From: Bacillus subtilis
GTDB lineage: Bacteria > Pseudomonadota > Alphaproteobacteria > Rhizobiales > Rhizobiaceae
Assembly (NCBI GenBank): GCA_021733665.1
Contig: JAHREI010000001.1
Coordinates: 1-64,000, forward strand
Direction of reading: 5' to 3'
DNA length: 64,000 bases
A program made the position numbers and the translations under genes. Position 1 is the first letter of the stretch. Every line of letters starts with the position of its first letter. Shown here in pieces: positions 16,823 through 25,574 of the stretch. A model generated the notes under the pieces. That model ran no database searches and was not told the DNA's origin. It saw only the letters and a list, made by a program, of their open reading frames with translations.

Positions 16823-17138
16823 TCGGTTAAGATCCTCTCCATTGGAACAGCATGTGCTGCTCTCTTCGACAAGATATCAGTTCTTTACCCACTAATATCC
16901 GCCTGCCTCTTAGTCAGATACAATTTTAAACTATGACATAAGCAACAACTTGCCTGATGCCGACATTCTAATATCGTATCGCAAACCTGCCTGATGCCCA
17001 GCCCATATTGTGTGAACAATATTGACCGGAATTTCAGAAATTTCATAAGACCGTAATTCTGAACGGGAAGCAGGTCAATCGCCTGCAAGACCAAGGCTAT
17101 GAAATCTCGTCATAACCATCTTCGAAACCTGAACAAGC
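16823..17138. other. non-coding interval upstream of etfB with direct repeats
   Basis: No convincing gene. The sequence TGCCTGATGCC occurs twice (about 16951 and 16989), with spacing of 38 bp, and the inverted repeat listed separately lies just beyond the second copy. A 69-codon minus-strand frame at 16885-17094 has no family features and is not called. Confidence 0.4.
17005..17022. promoter_or_regulatory. inverted repeat operator candidate upstream of etfB
   Basis: ATATTGT-gtga-ACAATAT is an exact 7-bp-arm inverted repeat with a 4-base centre, the geometry of a dimeric repressor or activator site. No regulator gene is adjacent. Confidence 0.35.
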
Positions 17139-17221
17139 ATGTCGCCCATGCACATGCTCTATCACTTGGTTATATGCGCATTTAATCCGAAACAGCCTTG
17201 CCCTTATTCGGGACTGCGCTA
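17139..17221. repeat. RIME-like element touching the adenosyltransferase stop codon
   Basis: GCATGTCGCC / CACATGCTC is followed by the ATGCGCATTTAATCCGAAA and TTATTCGGGACTGCGCT arms seen in other copies. Its end supplies the CTA (17219-17221) that is the TAG stop of the gene on the minus strand. Confidence 0.5.
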
Positions 17222-17824
17222 GCGCGTCAGTGCCGGAACCCACAAAATATCATCCTGCCCCTGATTATTGGCGATGCGAGCTGCTACAAACAGCAAGTCT
17301 GACAGGCGGTTGATGTAGTGCAAAGCCGGATCAGAAACGATCTCGCCATCCTGCGCGGCCAGAGCAACCATGGAACGCTCAGCACGACGCGCAATCGTTC
17401 TGGCCATATGCAAATGTGCTGCCGCCGGTGATCCACCGGGCAAAATGAACGAACGGAGCGGTTCAAGCTGCGCATTCAGCGCATCAATCTCCTTCTCCAG
17501 ACGATCAACCTGCGCGCTAATAATTCTTAAAGGCTCATAGCCGAGACTTTCACCAGTATCACCGGAAGAAAGTGGAATAACAGCTGGGGTGGCGATGTCA
17601 GCGCCAAGGTCAAAGAGATCATTCTGTACCCTAGTCAAAATTGCATCAACTTCCGGCAGGATCAGCGTCGTATAAAGCCGAGCCAGACCAATTGATGCAT
17701 TCAGCTCATCAATATCACCGCAGGCAACAATACGCATATCATCTTTGCGCCGTCTGGGGCCACAGGCCAGACCTGTTGTGCCATCATCACCGGTACGCGT
17801 GTAAATTTTATTGAGCTTGACCAA
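17219..17824 (-). CDS. cob(I)alamin adenosyltransferase (PduO/MMAB type)
   Basis: The 201-residue protein transfers the adenosyl group of ATP to cob(I)alamin, making coenzyme B12. The N-terminal MVKLNKIYTRTGDDGTTGLA is the ATP-binding signature. The cobalamin/ATP site segment ARTIARRAERSMVAL and the C-terminal LHYINRLSDLLFVAARIAN are family-typical. The segment after the nucleotide motif, CGPRRRKDDMRI, is more basic than usual. It lies 28 bp downstream of a HIG1-domain gene, an arrangement found across Hyphomicrobiales, and so they probably form an operon. Confidence 0.95.
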   Translation of the reverse strand: MVKLNKIYTRTGDDGTTGLACGPRRRKDDMRIVACGDIDELNASIGLARLYTTLILPEVDAILTRVQNDLFDLGADIATPAVIPLSSGDTGESLGYEPLRIISAQVDRLEKEIDALNAQLEPLRSFILPGGSPAAAHLHMARTIARRAERSMVALAAQDGEIVSDPALHYINRLSDLLFVAARIANNQGQDDILWVPALTR

Positions 17825-17852
17825 ATCGCCTCACAACGGACTGTTAGACGAA

Positions 17853-18044
17853 TTAACGTCGGGCAAAATATAATGCGCCGACCATTAACAGCACGGCGAT
17901 AAACTGAAACATAATACGCAACCGCATCAGCTTGTTGGATGTGTTGCCATCACCGTTCCGCAGCATATTGCGCAAGCCCAGCAGCAAAACCACTGCTACG
18001 GCGATCATTGCAATGATCGCTAAAAATTTGAAACCGCTGTCCAT
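17853..18044 (-). CDS. HIG1 domain / twin-transmembrane small protein
   Basis: A 63-residue membrane protein with two helices: FKFLAIIAMIAVAVVLLLGL (about 5-24) and IMFQFIAVLLMVGALYF (about 44-60), joined by a loop with NKLMRLRI, the core of the HIG1 domain. In mitochondria HIG1 proteins help assemble cytochrome oxidase. The bacterial member often sits next to the B12 adenosyltransferase, as here, but its role is not established. Confidence 0.85.
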   Translation of the reverse strand: MDSGFKFLAIIAMIAVAVVLLLGLRNMLRNGDGNTSNKLMRLRIMFQFIAVLLMVGALYFARR

Positions 18045-18120
18045 CTTATTCCTCCCGACTGCTTTTCAGCAATCCTCTGTCTTCCCCGCACAATGTGTAA
18101 CAGATGCTTTTTGCGGCTGA

Positions 18121-18230
18121 TAGAGCATTTCCCGTAAAAGTGCGTAGCGGTTTTACGACAGGATAATGCGACCAAACAAACCGGCATTTCCCGCAAAAGT
18201 GCGCAGCAGTTTTGCGGCAGGATAAAGTGA
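18121..18230. repeat. two tandem copies of a RIME-like module
   Basis: Copy one (18125-18170) and copy two (18184-18229) share GCATTTCCCG-AAAAGTGCG-AGC-GTTTT-CG-CAGGATAA, each able to fold on itself (CCCGTAAAA with TTTTACG). The two differ at several positions, so the duplication is not recent. Confidence 0.65.
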
Positions 18231-18244
18231 AGGTCGCTTGTTCC

Positions 18245-19138
18245 TTACGACTGATCGGACAGCATTTTATAAAGCCAGCGGGAGGGCAACAGACGCTTGG
18301 CAAGAATGCCCAGCTTTGCCGGACGCGTCACCGGATAATGCGGGCGTGGCCTGTCACTTTCCAACGCATGCAGCAAAACTTCAAACACTGCATCAGGCCC
18401 GAGCTTCGCTGAGGACTTTGTCCCGCCACCCTGCAATTTTGCAAATTGCCGCTGATAATCCTGCTGATGCACAGATGCTTCCATATCAATATATTTCTGC
18501 GCAAAAGCAGCCGCATTAATCGCAAATTTGCTGGTAATCGGCCCTGGCTCAATCATCGAGACGGTAAGACCGGAACCTTCCAACTCCATTCGTTGCACCA
18601 GCATCAGCCCTTCCAGTGCAAATTTTGAAGAGACATAAGCGCCGCGCCATTTCATCGGCACTAATCCGAGAATAGATGAGCAATGCACCAGCCGTCCCTG
18701 TTTGCGGGCACGCATTGCGGGAATCAGCCTTTGCGTTAAATCCTGCCAGCCAAAGAAATTAGCCTCGAATTGCAGCCGCAAAGCTTCCATCGGTAAGTCT
18801 TCTACCGCTCCGGGCTGCGCATAAGCCCCATTATTAAACAAGGCATCAAGCTGGTGATGACAGGCATTCAGAACGGCTTCAGCAACGGCTGCAATTGACT
18901 CCGGCTCACAATAATCCAGATAAAATGCTTCAAAGCCCCGCTCCCGCAAATAGGTTAAATCTTCAGTTTTGCGAGCGGTAGCAAACACGCGCCAGCCACG
19001 CTGTTTCAGTGCATGCGCACAAAATGCGCCGATACCGCTGGAACAACCGGTAATCAGAATAGTTTTTTGTGGAGCAGGTGAAGTTTGCGTATTTGTTGTC
19101 ATCGGTTGCTCTTTATCCGTTGGGTTACGGGCTGACAT
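18245..19138 (-). CDS. SDR family NAD(P)-dependent oxidoreductase
   Basis: A 297-residue short-chain dehydrogenase/reductase. The nucleotide motif TGCSSGIGAFCAHAL lies about 30 residues in, and the catalytic Ser-Tyr-Lys set is in the HCSSILG and YVSSKFALEG segments. The C-terminal part is long for a classical SDR and contains IEPGPITSKF. I chose the ATG at 19138, which has an AGGA site; alternatives are 19171 and 19102. No neighbour suggests a substrate. The 17-beta-HSD-like subgroup is the closest in style, but I cannot name the substrate. Confidence 0.88.
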   Translation of the reverse strand: MSARNPTDKEQPMTTNTQTSPAPQKTILITGCSSGIGAFCAHALKQRGWRVFATARKTEDLTYLRERGFEAFYLDYCEPESIAAVAEAVLNACHHQLDALFNNGAYAQPGAVEDLPMEALRLQFEANFFGWQDLTQRLIPAMRARKQGRLVHCSSILGLVPMKWRGAYVSSKFALEGLMLVQRMELEGSGLTVSMIEPGPITSKFAINAAAFAQKYIDMEASVHQQDYQRQFAKLQGGGTKSSAKLGPDAVFEVLLHALESDRPRPHYPVTRPAKLGILAKRLLPSRWLYKMLSDQS

Positions 19139-19270
19139 AATTGCAATTCCTGTCCGCAAAGTTTTATACACGTTGAGTTTTTGACTTATCGTCAGTTATA
19201 CCACACAAACATGACATCAGCCCCGTAACAGATTTGATATCACAAGCTGAACTAAAGGAATTTTCTGTCT

Positions 19271-20116
19271 ATGCGAAAAATAATCCGTTTCCTCAGACAG
19301 ACTCTTACTGATGCGATCGGCCATTTTATCTCCGATGACGGCTGGGCTTTTGCATCCCATATCGCTCTCTCCAGCCTGATGGCGCTGTTTCCGTTTTTGA
19401 TTTTCGCAACAGCTCTTGCCAGTTTTCTCGGCGCGGATGCATTTGCCGATACGGCTGTGCATGTCATTTTTGACACCTGGCCGCCTGCAATTGCCGCACC
19501 GATTGCCCGTGAAGTGCAGAATGTTCTGACAATTCAGCGCGGTGACCTCCTGACCCTCAGTGTGATCGCCGCGGCCTATTTTGCCTCCAATGGCGTTGAG
19601 GCACTGCGCGTTGCGCTCAACCGCGCCTATCGTGTCACCGATACCCGCTCTATTCTGTTTTGCCGTGCACAAAGCCTGGGCTTCGTTGTTGTAGCTACCC
19701 TCAGCATTATGGCGATCAGTTTTCTGCTGATTCTGGCACCATTAGCCATTCGCTTAGCTGAACAATGGGTGCCGGCACTGGAAACCATGTCGGTTTCTTT
19801 CGGCTTCTGGCGCTATGCAATTGCGCTTTCCGTTCTGATTTTCGGTCTGTTTGTCGTGCATATCTGGCTACCGGCGGGCAAGCGCTCACTGGTTGATATT
19901 CTGCCGGGCATTGTGCTGACATTACTCGCATGGCTGGCTGGCGCCACCGCTTTTGCGCGTTATCTGGAAAGTTTTGCCAGTTACGTCACCACCTATGCCG
20001 GTCTGGCCTCGATCATGGTGGCGATTGTGTTTCTCTATATTATCGCCGCGATCTTCATTATCGGTGCGGAAGTTAATGCTGCGATCATGCAATATCGCAA
20101 CCGCGAGCAGCAATAA
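19271..20116 (+). CDS. YihY/BrkB family inner-membrane protein
   Basis: A 281-residue protein with about six membrane helices. It shows the family pattern DGWAFASHIALSSLMALFPF in helix 1, ASNGVEALRVALNRAYRV after the second helix, and LPAGKRSLVDILPG before the helix pair at the C-terminus. Despite older names (ribonuclease BN, virulence factor BrkB) the molecular function is unknown. AAGGAA lies just upstream of the ATG. Confidence 0.92.
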   Translation: MRKIIRFLRQTLTDAIGHFISDDGWAFASHIALSSLMALFPFLIFATALASFLGADAFADTAVHVIFDTWPPAIAAPIAREVQNVLTIQRGDLLTLSVIAAAYFASNGVEALRVALNRAYRVTDTRSILFCRAQSLGFVVVATLSIMAISFLLILAPLAIRLAEQWVPALETMSVSFGFWRYAIALSVLIFGLFVVHIWLPAGKRSLVDILPGIVLTLLAWLAGATAFARYLESFASYVTTYAGLASIMVAIVFLYIIAAIFIIGAEVNAAIMQYRNREQQ

Positions 20117-20117
20117 C

Positions 20118-20207
20118 AGAGTATTTCAGTAAACTGAAAATACTCTTTCTCTCTATTTTGACGCGTATCCTTTCCAAAAACCGCTTCACACTTTTTGGGA
20201 TACGCTT
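20118..20207. repeat. RIME-like palindromic element after yihY
   Basis: AGAGTATTTCAG pairs with CTGAAAATACTCT (20118-20146). A second module carries CCAAAAACCGCTTCACACTTTTTGG and GATACGCT at its end. The first hairpin is followed by a pyrimidine-rich tract and may end yihY transcription. Confidence 0.6.
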
Positions 20208-20212
20208 TCACA

Positions 20213-20240
20213 AAAAAGGCGCGGTTTCCCGCGCCTTTTA
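20213..20240 (-). terminator. terminator after asd
   Basis: AAGGCGCGG and CCGCGCCTT arms; on the minus strand the stem is followed by a U6 run. Confidence 0.82.
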
Positions 20241-20259
20241 ATTCATACTTCGCTCAAAA

Positions 20260-21291
20260 TCAGGCAGCTGATTTAGGCTTGATCAGATTGCGTTCCAGCA
20301 GCAGTTCAGCGATCTGAATTGTGTTCAGAGCCGCGCCTTTGCGCAGGTTATCGGCAACAATCCACATGGAAAGACCGTTTTCGAGTGTGATATCTTCACG
20401 GATACGCGAGATGAATGTCGCGTCTTCGCCAGCGCTTTCATACGGGGTGATATAGCCGCCGTCTTCAGGTTTATCGACAACCTGACAACCCGGTGCTTCA
20501 CGCAGGATTTCGCGGGCTTCATCAGCGCTGATCGGCTTATCGAATTCGATATTCACAGCTTCGGAGTGACCAATAAACACCGGAACGCGCACAGCAGTAC
20601 AAGAAACCTTGATCTTCGGATCCAGCATTTTCTTGGTTTCAGCCATCACTTTCCACTCTTCCTTGGTGGAACCGTCTTCCATGAAGGAATCAATGTGCGG
20701 AATGACGTTAAAGGCGATACGCTTGGTGAATTTCTGAGCAGAGACAGGATCAGCAACAAAAACTGCACGCGACTGCTGGAACAATTCGTCCATCCCTTCC
20801 TTACCGGCGCCGGAAACCGACTGGTAAGTCGCAACAACGATACGCTTGATGGTGGCCGCATCATGCAAAGGCTTCAGAGCAACAACGAGCTGCGCTGTCG
20901 AGCAATTCGGATTGGCAATGATATTGCGCTTACGGAAACCGTCGATTGCTTCAGGGTTTACTTCCGGAACGATCAGCGGCACATCAGCATCATAGCGCCA
21001 TGCGGATGAGTTATCGATAACAACGCAACCCTGCGCACCGATTTTCGGTGACCATTCTTTAGAAACCGAACCACCGGCAGACATCAGGCAAATATCGACA
21101 TCGGAAAAATCATAGGTGTCGAGAACCTTGGTTTTCAAGGTTTTATCGCCATAAGACACTTCAGTATTGAGGCTGCGACGGGACGCAAGCGCCACCACTT
21201 CATCAGCCGGAAAACCGCGCTCTTCAAGAATATTGAGCATTTCACGGCCCACATTACCTGTGGCACCGACAATCGCAACTTTGAAACCCAT
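20260..21291 (-). CDS. asd: aspartate-semialdehyde dehydrogenase
   Basis: Asd reduces aspartyl phosphate to aspartate semialdehyde with NADPH, the branch point to lysine/diaminopimelate, threonine and methionine. The 343-residue chain starts MGFKVAIVGATGNVGREML (nucleotide-binding loop) and has the catalytic cysteine in IANPNCSTAQLVVALKPLHD and the downstream EDGSTKEEWKV segment. I chose the ATG at 21291, which has AGGAG upstream; the longer frame adds 33 non-conserved residues. No aspartokinase is nearby. Confidence 0.96.
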   Translation of the reverse strand: MGFKVAIVGATGNVGREMLNILEERGFPADEVVALASRRSLNTEVSYGDKTLKTKVLDTYDFSDVDICLMSAGGSVSKEWSPKIGAQGCVVIDNSSAWRYDADVPLIVPEVNPEAIDGFRKRNIIANPNCSTAQLVVALKPLHDAATIKRIVVATYQSVSGAGKEGMDELFQQSRAVFVADPVSAQKFTKRIAFNVIPHIDSFMEDGSTKEEWKVMAETKKMLDPKIKVSCTAVRVPVFIGHSEAVNIEFDKPISADEAREILREAPGCQVVDKPEDGGYITPYESAGEDATFISRIREDITLENGLSMWIVADNLRKGAALNTIQIAELLLERNLIKPKSAA

Positions 21292-21351
21292 ATGAAATCT
21301 CCTGTCCCTCTCCGCTTTCACACCAGAAAACCCGTTGGCCACGCAGGTTCT

Positions 21352-21376
21352 CTGCCCCGGGCCTAACCCGGGAGAG
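21352..21376. repeat. GC-rich hairpin upstream of asd
   Basis: CTCT-gc-CCCGGG and CCCGGG-AGAG pair around a CCTAA loop, about 60 bp upstream of the asd start and just after a candidate small ORF. It could be a terminator of that ORF (no strong T run) or a leader structure. Confidence 0.4.
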
Positions 21377-21394
21377 GGTGAGCAGGCCAAGGGA

Positions 21395-21553
21395 TCAGAC
21401 CGTTTTGGTGGTCGTTTTCGAGGTGATTGTCTTCAGGGCAATCATGGCCGTTTTGGTAATACCGAATGCAGGAGAAGATAAGACCATAGCTTCGCCGCCG
21501 GAAATGTCTCCGGAAAATGCTGGCAAAACTGATGGCGAAGCGAGGGATTCCAC
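21395..21553 (-). CDS. candidate small ORF, 52 residues, upstream of asd
   Basis: A GTG-started frame (GTG at 21551-21553) preceded at a proper distance by AGGAGA. It begins VESLASPSVLPAFSGDISGG and ends with a Thr/Lys-rich run, TSKTTTKTV. It contains FGITKTAMIALKTITSKT and is basic and serine/threonine-rich. It lies 103 bp upstream of asd on the same strand inside a 640-bp interval (21292-21934) otherwise without genes. No family is recognised. The good ribosome site supports it; low complexity and a GTG start count against it. Confidence 0.35.
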   Translation of the reverse strand: MESLASPSVLPAFSGDISGGEAMVLSSPAFGITKTAMIALKTITSKTTTKTV

Positions 21554-21934
21554 GCGATGTCTCCTAATTCACCGTTGCTTGTACCGCGATTTTGGCAAGA
21601 GTCAATTACCGTTTATATCCCGAAAGCCTCAGTTTCTTTAGGAAAATAACAAATTTTCAAATTCACAGGGCTGCGCCCGTCCGGAATACCCGCCTCAGAG
21701 AAAAATATTTCGCGATTATTATACTAAAGAATACTGACGCAAATCCCGTTTTCAGTTCATTCTGTCTGTGACTGCTTTGCCAAGCGGCACAACAAGCCGC
21801 ACGATTGCAGACACCTCCGGCCTGAACGGCCCAGACTCAGAATGAGCATATTCGGAATTACTGAAAGGCAGAAAACAATCAACACCCGGTGACAATAAGG
21901 GAACGGTCACAGGGTTTATCCGGGAGGAAAAAGA

Positions 21935-23812
21935 ATGGCAGCAATTGATGGTGCGCGCGAACGCGCCCCTAAAATGACCAAGGAAGAGCGCAAAGTTATT
22001 TTTGCCTCGTCACTTGGAACAGTCTTTGAATGGTATGATTTCTATCTCTACGGCTCGCTGGCAATTTATATCGGCGCCACCTTCTTTAGTGAATATCCTG
22101 AAACAACCCGTAATATTTTCGCGCTGCTGGCTTTTGCGGCAGGCTTTCTCGTGCGCCCGTTCGGTGCATTATTCTTCGGACGTATCGGCGACCTCGTAGG
22201 CCGTAAATATACATTCCTTGTCACCATCGTGGTGATGGGGCTCTCAACCTTCCTCGTCGGTCTGTTGCCGGGGTCGGCATCCATCGGCATCATCGCGCCA
22301 ATCATCCTGATCGGTCTGCGTATGCTGCAGGGGCTGGCGCTGGGCGGTGAATATGGCGGTGCGGCGACTTATGTGGCTGAACATGCGCCAAACGGCCGTC
22401 GCGGTTTCTATACGTCATGGATTCAGACCACAGCGACTTTCGGTCTGTTCCTGTCGCTGATCGTTATCCTGCTAATCCAGAATTCCATGACCGCAGAAGA
22501 ATTTGCAGCATGGGGCTGGCGTATTCCGTTCCTGATTTCAGTTGTTCTGCTCGGTATTTCCGTCTGGATCCGTATGCAGATGAGTGAATCACCTGCTTTC
22601 AAAAAAATGAAAGAAGAAGGCAAACAGTCCAAAGCCCCTCTGAAAGAAGCCTTTGGTCAGTGGAAAAATGCCAAAATCGCTCTGATTGCGCTGTTCGGTT
22701 TGACAGCAGGTCAGGCCGTAGTCTGGTATTCCGGTCAGTTCTATACGCTGTTCTTCCTGCAAAACGTGCTGAAGGTTGAAAGCATTTCAGCCAATATCAT
22801 GATTGCGATCGCCCTGCTGATTGCAACACCATTCTTCCTGTTCTGGGGCTGGTTATCGGATAAAGTTGGCCGTAAGCCAATCATCATGGCTGGTCTGGCT
22901 CTGGCAATCTTCACCTATTTCCCGCTGTTTAAAGCACTCACAGCTGCTGCCAATCCGGCACTTGCCCGTGCAGAAGCCACAATCAGCGCAACCATTACCG
23001 CAGCACCGGGCGATTGTACTTTCCAGTTCAATCCGGTGGGTACTGCAAAATTCACCACGTCCTGTGACGTGGCCACAGCCTTTCTGTCCCGTTCTTCCGT
23101 ACCATATACGATTGAGACCGGTGCAGCAGGCACACCAGCAAGTGTCAAAATCGGCGACAGCACTGTAACATCCTATGATGCCACAGGTGCCGATGCAGCT
23201 ACACGCGCTCCTGCATTCACCCATGACGTTAATCTGGCTCTGCAAAAAGCCGGTTTCCCTCTGGTGCGTAATCCAGCCAAAGTGCCGGATGCCAAACTGG
23301 ATGCATTTGTGGCCGCTAATCCGGAACTGTCGCTGAATGCCGATGCGATCCGTGCCGGTGAAGCTGCCACGATGACAGCCGATCAGATGGTCGCTGCCAA
23401 GCTGATTACCGCAACTGACGCGGCAACAATCGGTGAGCAAAAAGTTTATACCATTGCGGATGCAGGCACCTTTAAAATGGTGGCCAATCCGGATGAGGTT
23501 AACTGGCCGCTGACAGTGCTGATCCTGACCATTTTGGTGATCTATGTAACCATGGTCTATGGCCCGATTGCCGCTATTCTGGTGGAAATGTTCCCGACCC
23601 GCATCCGGTATACCGGTATGTCCCTGCCTTACCATATTGGTAACGGCTGGTTCGGTGGTCTGCTTCCGGCAACCGTGTTTGCGATGAGTGCGGCCAAAGG
23701 TGATATTTATTATGGCCTCTGGTACCCGATCATCATTGCAGTGATGACGCTGATTATCGGTCTGATCTTTGTACGTGAAACCAAAGACCGTGACCTTGAT
23801 CACGTAGAGTAA
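21935..23812 (+). CDS. MHS-type MFS metabolite/H+ symporter with a large inserted domain
   Basis: A 625-residue major facilitator of the metabolite:H+ symporter group (relatives of ProP, ShiA, KgtP). The N-terminal half shows GTVFEWYDFYLYG and GRIGDLVGRKYTFL, then LQGLALGGEYGGAATYVAEH. Ordinary members are about 430-450 residues. Here roughly residues 339-522 form a hydrophilic, Ala/Thr-rich insertion with two cysteines (about 361 and 378), placed between C-terminal-half membrane helices and so probably periplasmic. Membrane helices then resume at NWPLTVLILTILVIYV. AGGAGG precedes the ATG. The substrate is unknown. The insertion may gate access or bind ligand. Confidence 0.9.
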   Translation: MAAIDGARERAPKMTKEERKVIFASSLGTVFEWYDFYLYGSLAIYIGATFFSEYPETTRNIFALLAFAAGFLVRPFGALFFGRIGDLVGRKYTFLVTIVVMGLSTFLVGLLPGSASIGIIAPIILIGLRMLQGLALGGEYGGAATYVAEHAPNGRRGFYTSWIQTTATFGLFLSLIVILLIQNSMTAEEFAAWGWRIPFLISVVLLGISVWIRMQMSESPAFKKMKEEGKQSKAPLKEAFGQWKNAKIALIALFGLTAGQAVVWYSGQFYTLFFLQNVLKVESISANIMIAIALLIATPFFLFWGWLSDKVGRKPIIMAGLALAIFTYFPLFKALTAAANPALARAEATISATITAAPGDCTFQFNPVGTAKFTTSCDVATAFLSRSSVPYTIETGAAGTPASVKIGDSTVTSYDATGADAATRAPAFTHDVNLALQKAGFPLVRNPAKVPDAKLDAFVAANPELSLNADAIRAGEAATMTADQMVAAKLITATDAATIGEQKVYTIADAGTFKMVANPDEVNWPLTVLILTILVIYVTMVYGPIAAILVEMFPTRIRYTGMSLPYHIGNGWFGGLLPATVFAMSAAKGDIYYGLWYPIIIAVMTLIIGLIFVRETKDRDLDHVE

Positions 23813-23830
23813 AAACTCTGCCACAAAACA

Positions 23831-23865
23831 AAACCGCCGGAGCAGCAATGCTCCGGCGGTTTTTC
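23831..23865 (+). terminator. terminator after the MHS transporter gene
   Basis: ACCGCCGGAGC and GCTCCGGCGGT form an 11-bp stem followed by Ts. Confidence 0.88.
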
Positions 23866-23884
23866 TATGACCAATCGACTGCTT

Positions 23885-23990
23885 TACAGCGGCTCCAGTT
23901 AAGACTGAAACGTTGGAACCGCTGTAACTATTTGTTTTTACGCATTATCCGACGCAAAACCGGTTCCCAGTTTTGCTGGAAATGCTATAA
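23885..23990. repeat. RIME-like palindromic element next to leuB
   Basis: ACAGCGGCTCCAG / GGAACCGCTGT forms the first module and CAAAACCGGTTCCCAGTTTTG the second, ending AAATGCTATA. Same two-module order as other copies. Confidence 0.6.
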
Positions 23991-23993
23991 TTT

Positions 23994-25106
23994 TTAAGCA
24001 GACAATGCTTTGAATTTGGCGAGAATTGCATCACCCATTTCAACAGTGCCGACTTTTTTCGAGCCTTCCGACCAGATGTCACCGGTACGGATACCATCAT
24101 CAAGAACAGCAGCAATTGCCGCTTCCAGACGGTCAGCTTCTTCAATCAGGTTGAAGGAGTAACGCAGGCACATTGCGAAAGAAGCGATCATTGCAATAGG
24201 GTTGGCAATGCCCTGTCCTGCAATATCCGGTGCCGAGCCATGCACAGGCTCATACAGCGCCTTACGCTTGCCGGTTGTTGCATCCGGTGCACCCAGCGAT
24301 GCGGATGGCAGCATACCGAGCGAGCCGGTGAGCATAGCAGCAACGTCAGACAGCATATCGCCAAACAGGTTATCTGTGACAATCACGTCGAACTGCTTCG
24401 GCCAGCGCACCAGCTGCATACCACCGGCATCCGCCAGCATATGCTCCAGCTTTACATCAGCATATTTGGCTTTATGAGTTGCGGTTACAACTTCGTTCCA
24501 CAACACGCCGGACTTCATCACATTGCGTTTTTCCATCGAGGTGACTTTGTTACCGCGTGTGCGCGCCAGTTCAAAAGCCACACCGGCAATACGCTCAATT
24601 TCATAGGTTTCATAAACCTGTGTGTCGATACCGCGCTTCTGGCCATTGCCCAGATCGATGATTTCTTTCGGCTCACCGAAATAGACACCGCCGGTCAGTT
24701 CGCGAACGATCAGAATATCAAGACCTTCAACAACTTCAGGGCGCAGCGAAGAAGCATCAGCCAGCGCCGGATAGCAGATTGCAGGACGCAGATTTGCGAA
24801 CAGCGCCAGATCTTTACGCAGACGCAGCAGACCGGCTTCCGGACGTACTTCATAAGGCACGCTGTCCCATTTCGGACCGCCGACAGCACCAAACAATACG
24901 GCATCAGCAGCCAGCGCTTTTTCCATATCGCCTTCTGAAATCGCCTGACCATGGGCATCATAGGCAGAACCGCCGACGAGGCCTTCATCTGTCTCAAAGC
25001 CAAGGCCTTTTTCTTCATTCAGATAGGTAATGATTTTGCGGACTTCCGCCATTGACTCAGGGCCGATGCCGTCGCCCGGCAGAAGAAACAGTTTTCTGGT
25101 CGCCAT
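23994..25106 (-). CDS. leuB: 3-isopropylmalate dehydrogenase
   Basis: LeuB oxidises and decarboxylates 3-isopropylmalate in leucine synthesis, using NAD+ and Mg2+. The 370-residue chain begins [20 protein letters not shown]. It has the substrate arginines in [16 protein letters not shown], the metal aspartates in [17 protein letters not shown] and the signature around [14 protein letters not shown]. The leu pathway partner leuD lies 22 kb to the left. The gap 25107-25356 upstream shows no gene and probably holds its promoter. Confidence 0.97.
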   Translation of the reverse strand: MATRKLFLLPGDGIGPESMAEVRKIITYLNEEKGLGFETDEGLVGGSAYDAHGQAISEGDMEKALAADAVLFGAVGGPKWDSVPYEVRPEAGLLRLRKDLALFANLRPAICYPALADASSLRPEVVEGLDILIVRELTGGVYFGEPKEIIDLGNGQKRGIDTQVYETYEIERIAGVAFELARTRGNKVTSMEKRNVMKSGVLWNEVVTATHKAKYADVKLEHMLADAGGMQLVRWPKQFDVIVTDNLFGDMLSDVAAMLTGSLGMLPSASLGAPDATTGKRKALYEPVHGSAPDIAGQGIANPIAMIASFAMCLRYSFNLIEEADRLEAAIAAVLDDGIRTGDIWSEGSKKVGTVEMGDAILAKFKALSA

Positions 25107-25356
25107 TATGCCATGCCTTTGTTCAGATCATCTGCCGGTCAGCCGTACAAATGAACTTCTTTAAACTCAGAGCACTCTTCCTCTGCAACTTGTTTCAAAG
25201 GCAAAGCGCTCACGCGAAAAATTCACGCTATTCATAGCCCAAAAGCTCAAAGGGGGGAAAGTGTCAAACGCAAGATTTGACTCATATTTTTGCAAATTTC
25301 GCAATAATCCTAAACCGGATGTACTGCCTGCATAAAAGCGACGATTCAAATATATT

Positions 25357-25548
25357 CTATTCCAAACTACGGGCTTCGGATGCCAGCAGGATAGGCACCC
25401 CCTCCCGTACCGGATAAGCCAGTTTTGCTTTTTTAGAAATCAGCTCACTATGCTCACGGTCATAGACCAGCACACCTTTGGTCAAAGGGCAGACCAGCAA
25501 TTCCAGCATTTTCGGATCGATTTTCTTTTCAAAGCCTTCAGTACTCAT
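25357..25548 (-). CDS. Trm112 family protein (UPF0434)
   Basis: A 63-residue Trm112-like protein with [23 protein letters not shown] and the terminal [18 protein letters not shown]. Eukaryotic Trm112 is a stabilising partner of methyltransferases. The bacterial version usually keeps a single N-terminal Cys motif, as here, and may be a zinc-free helper. It is last in a same-strand cluster after the LON-domain gene and the CnoX-like gene. Confidence 0.92.
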   Translation of the reverse strand: MSTEGFEKKIDPKMLELLVCPLTKGVLVYDREHSELISKKAKLAYPVREGVPILLASEARSLE

Positions 25549-25574
25549 ATCCGGCCACCCTTTATCGCTGCATA

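Noticed and set aside
16885-17094. 69-codon minus-strand frame upstream of etfB
   Set aside because: Odd composition with several Cys, no ribosome site and no family signal. It overlaps the candidate operator.
21378-21641. Plus-strand 87-codon frame upstream of the MHS transporter
   Set aside because: It has no ribosome site or family pattern, and a better-supported frame lies on the other strand.
23832-24000. Possible insertion sequence end near leuB
   Set aside because: The palindromes match the RIME-like family and a terminator. There is no transposase and no target duplication.
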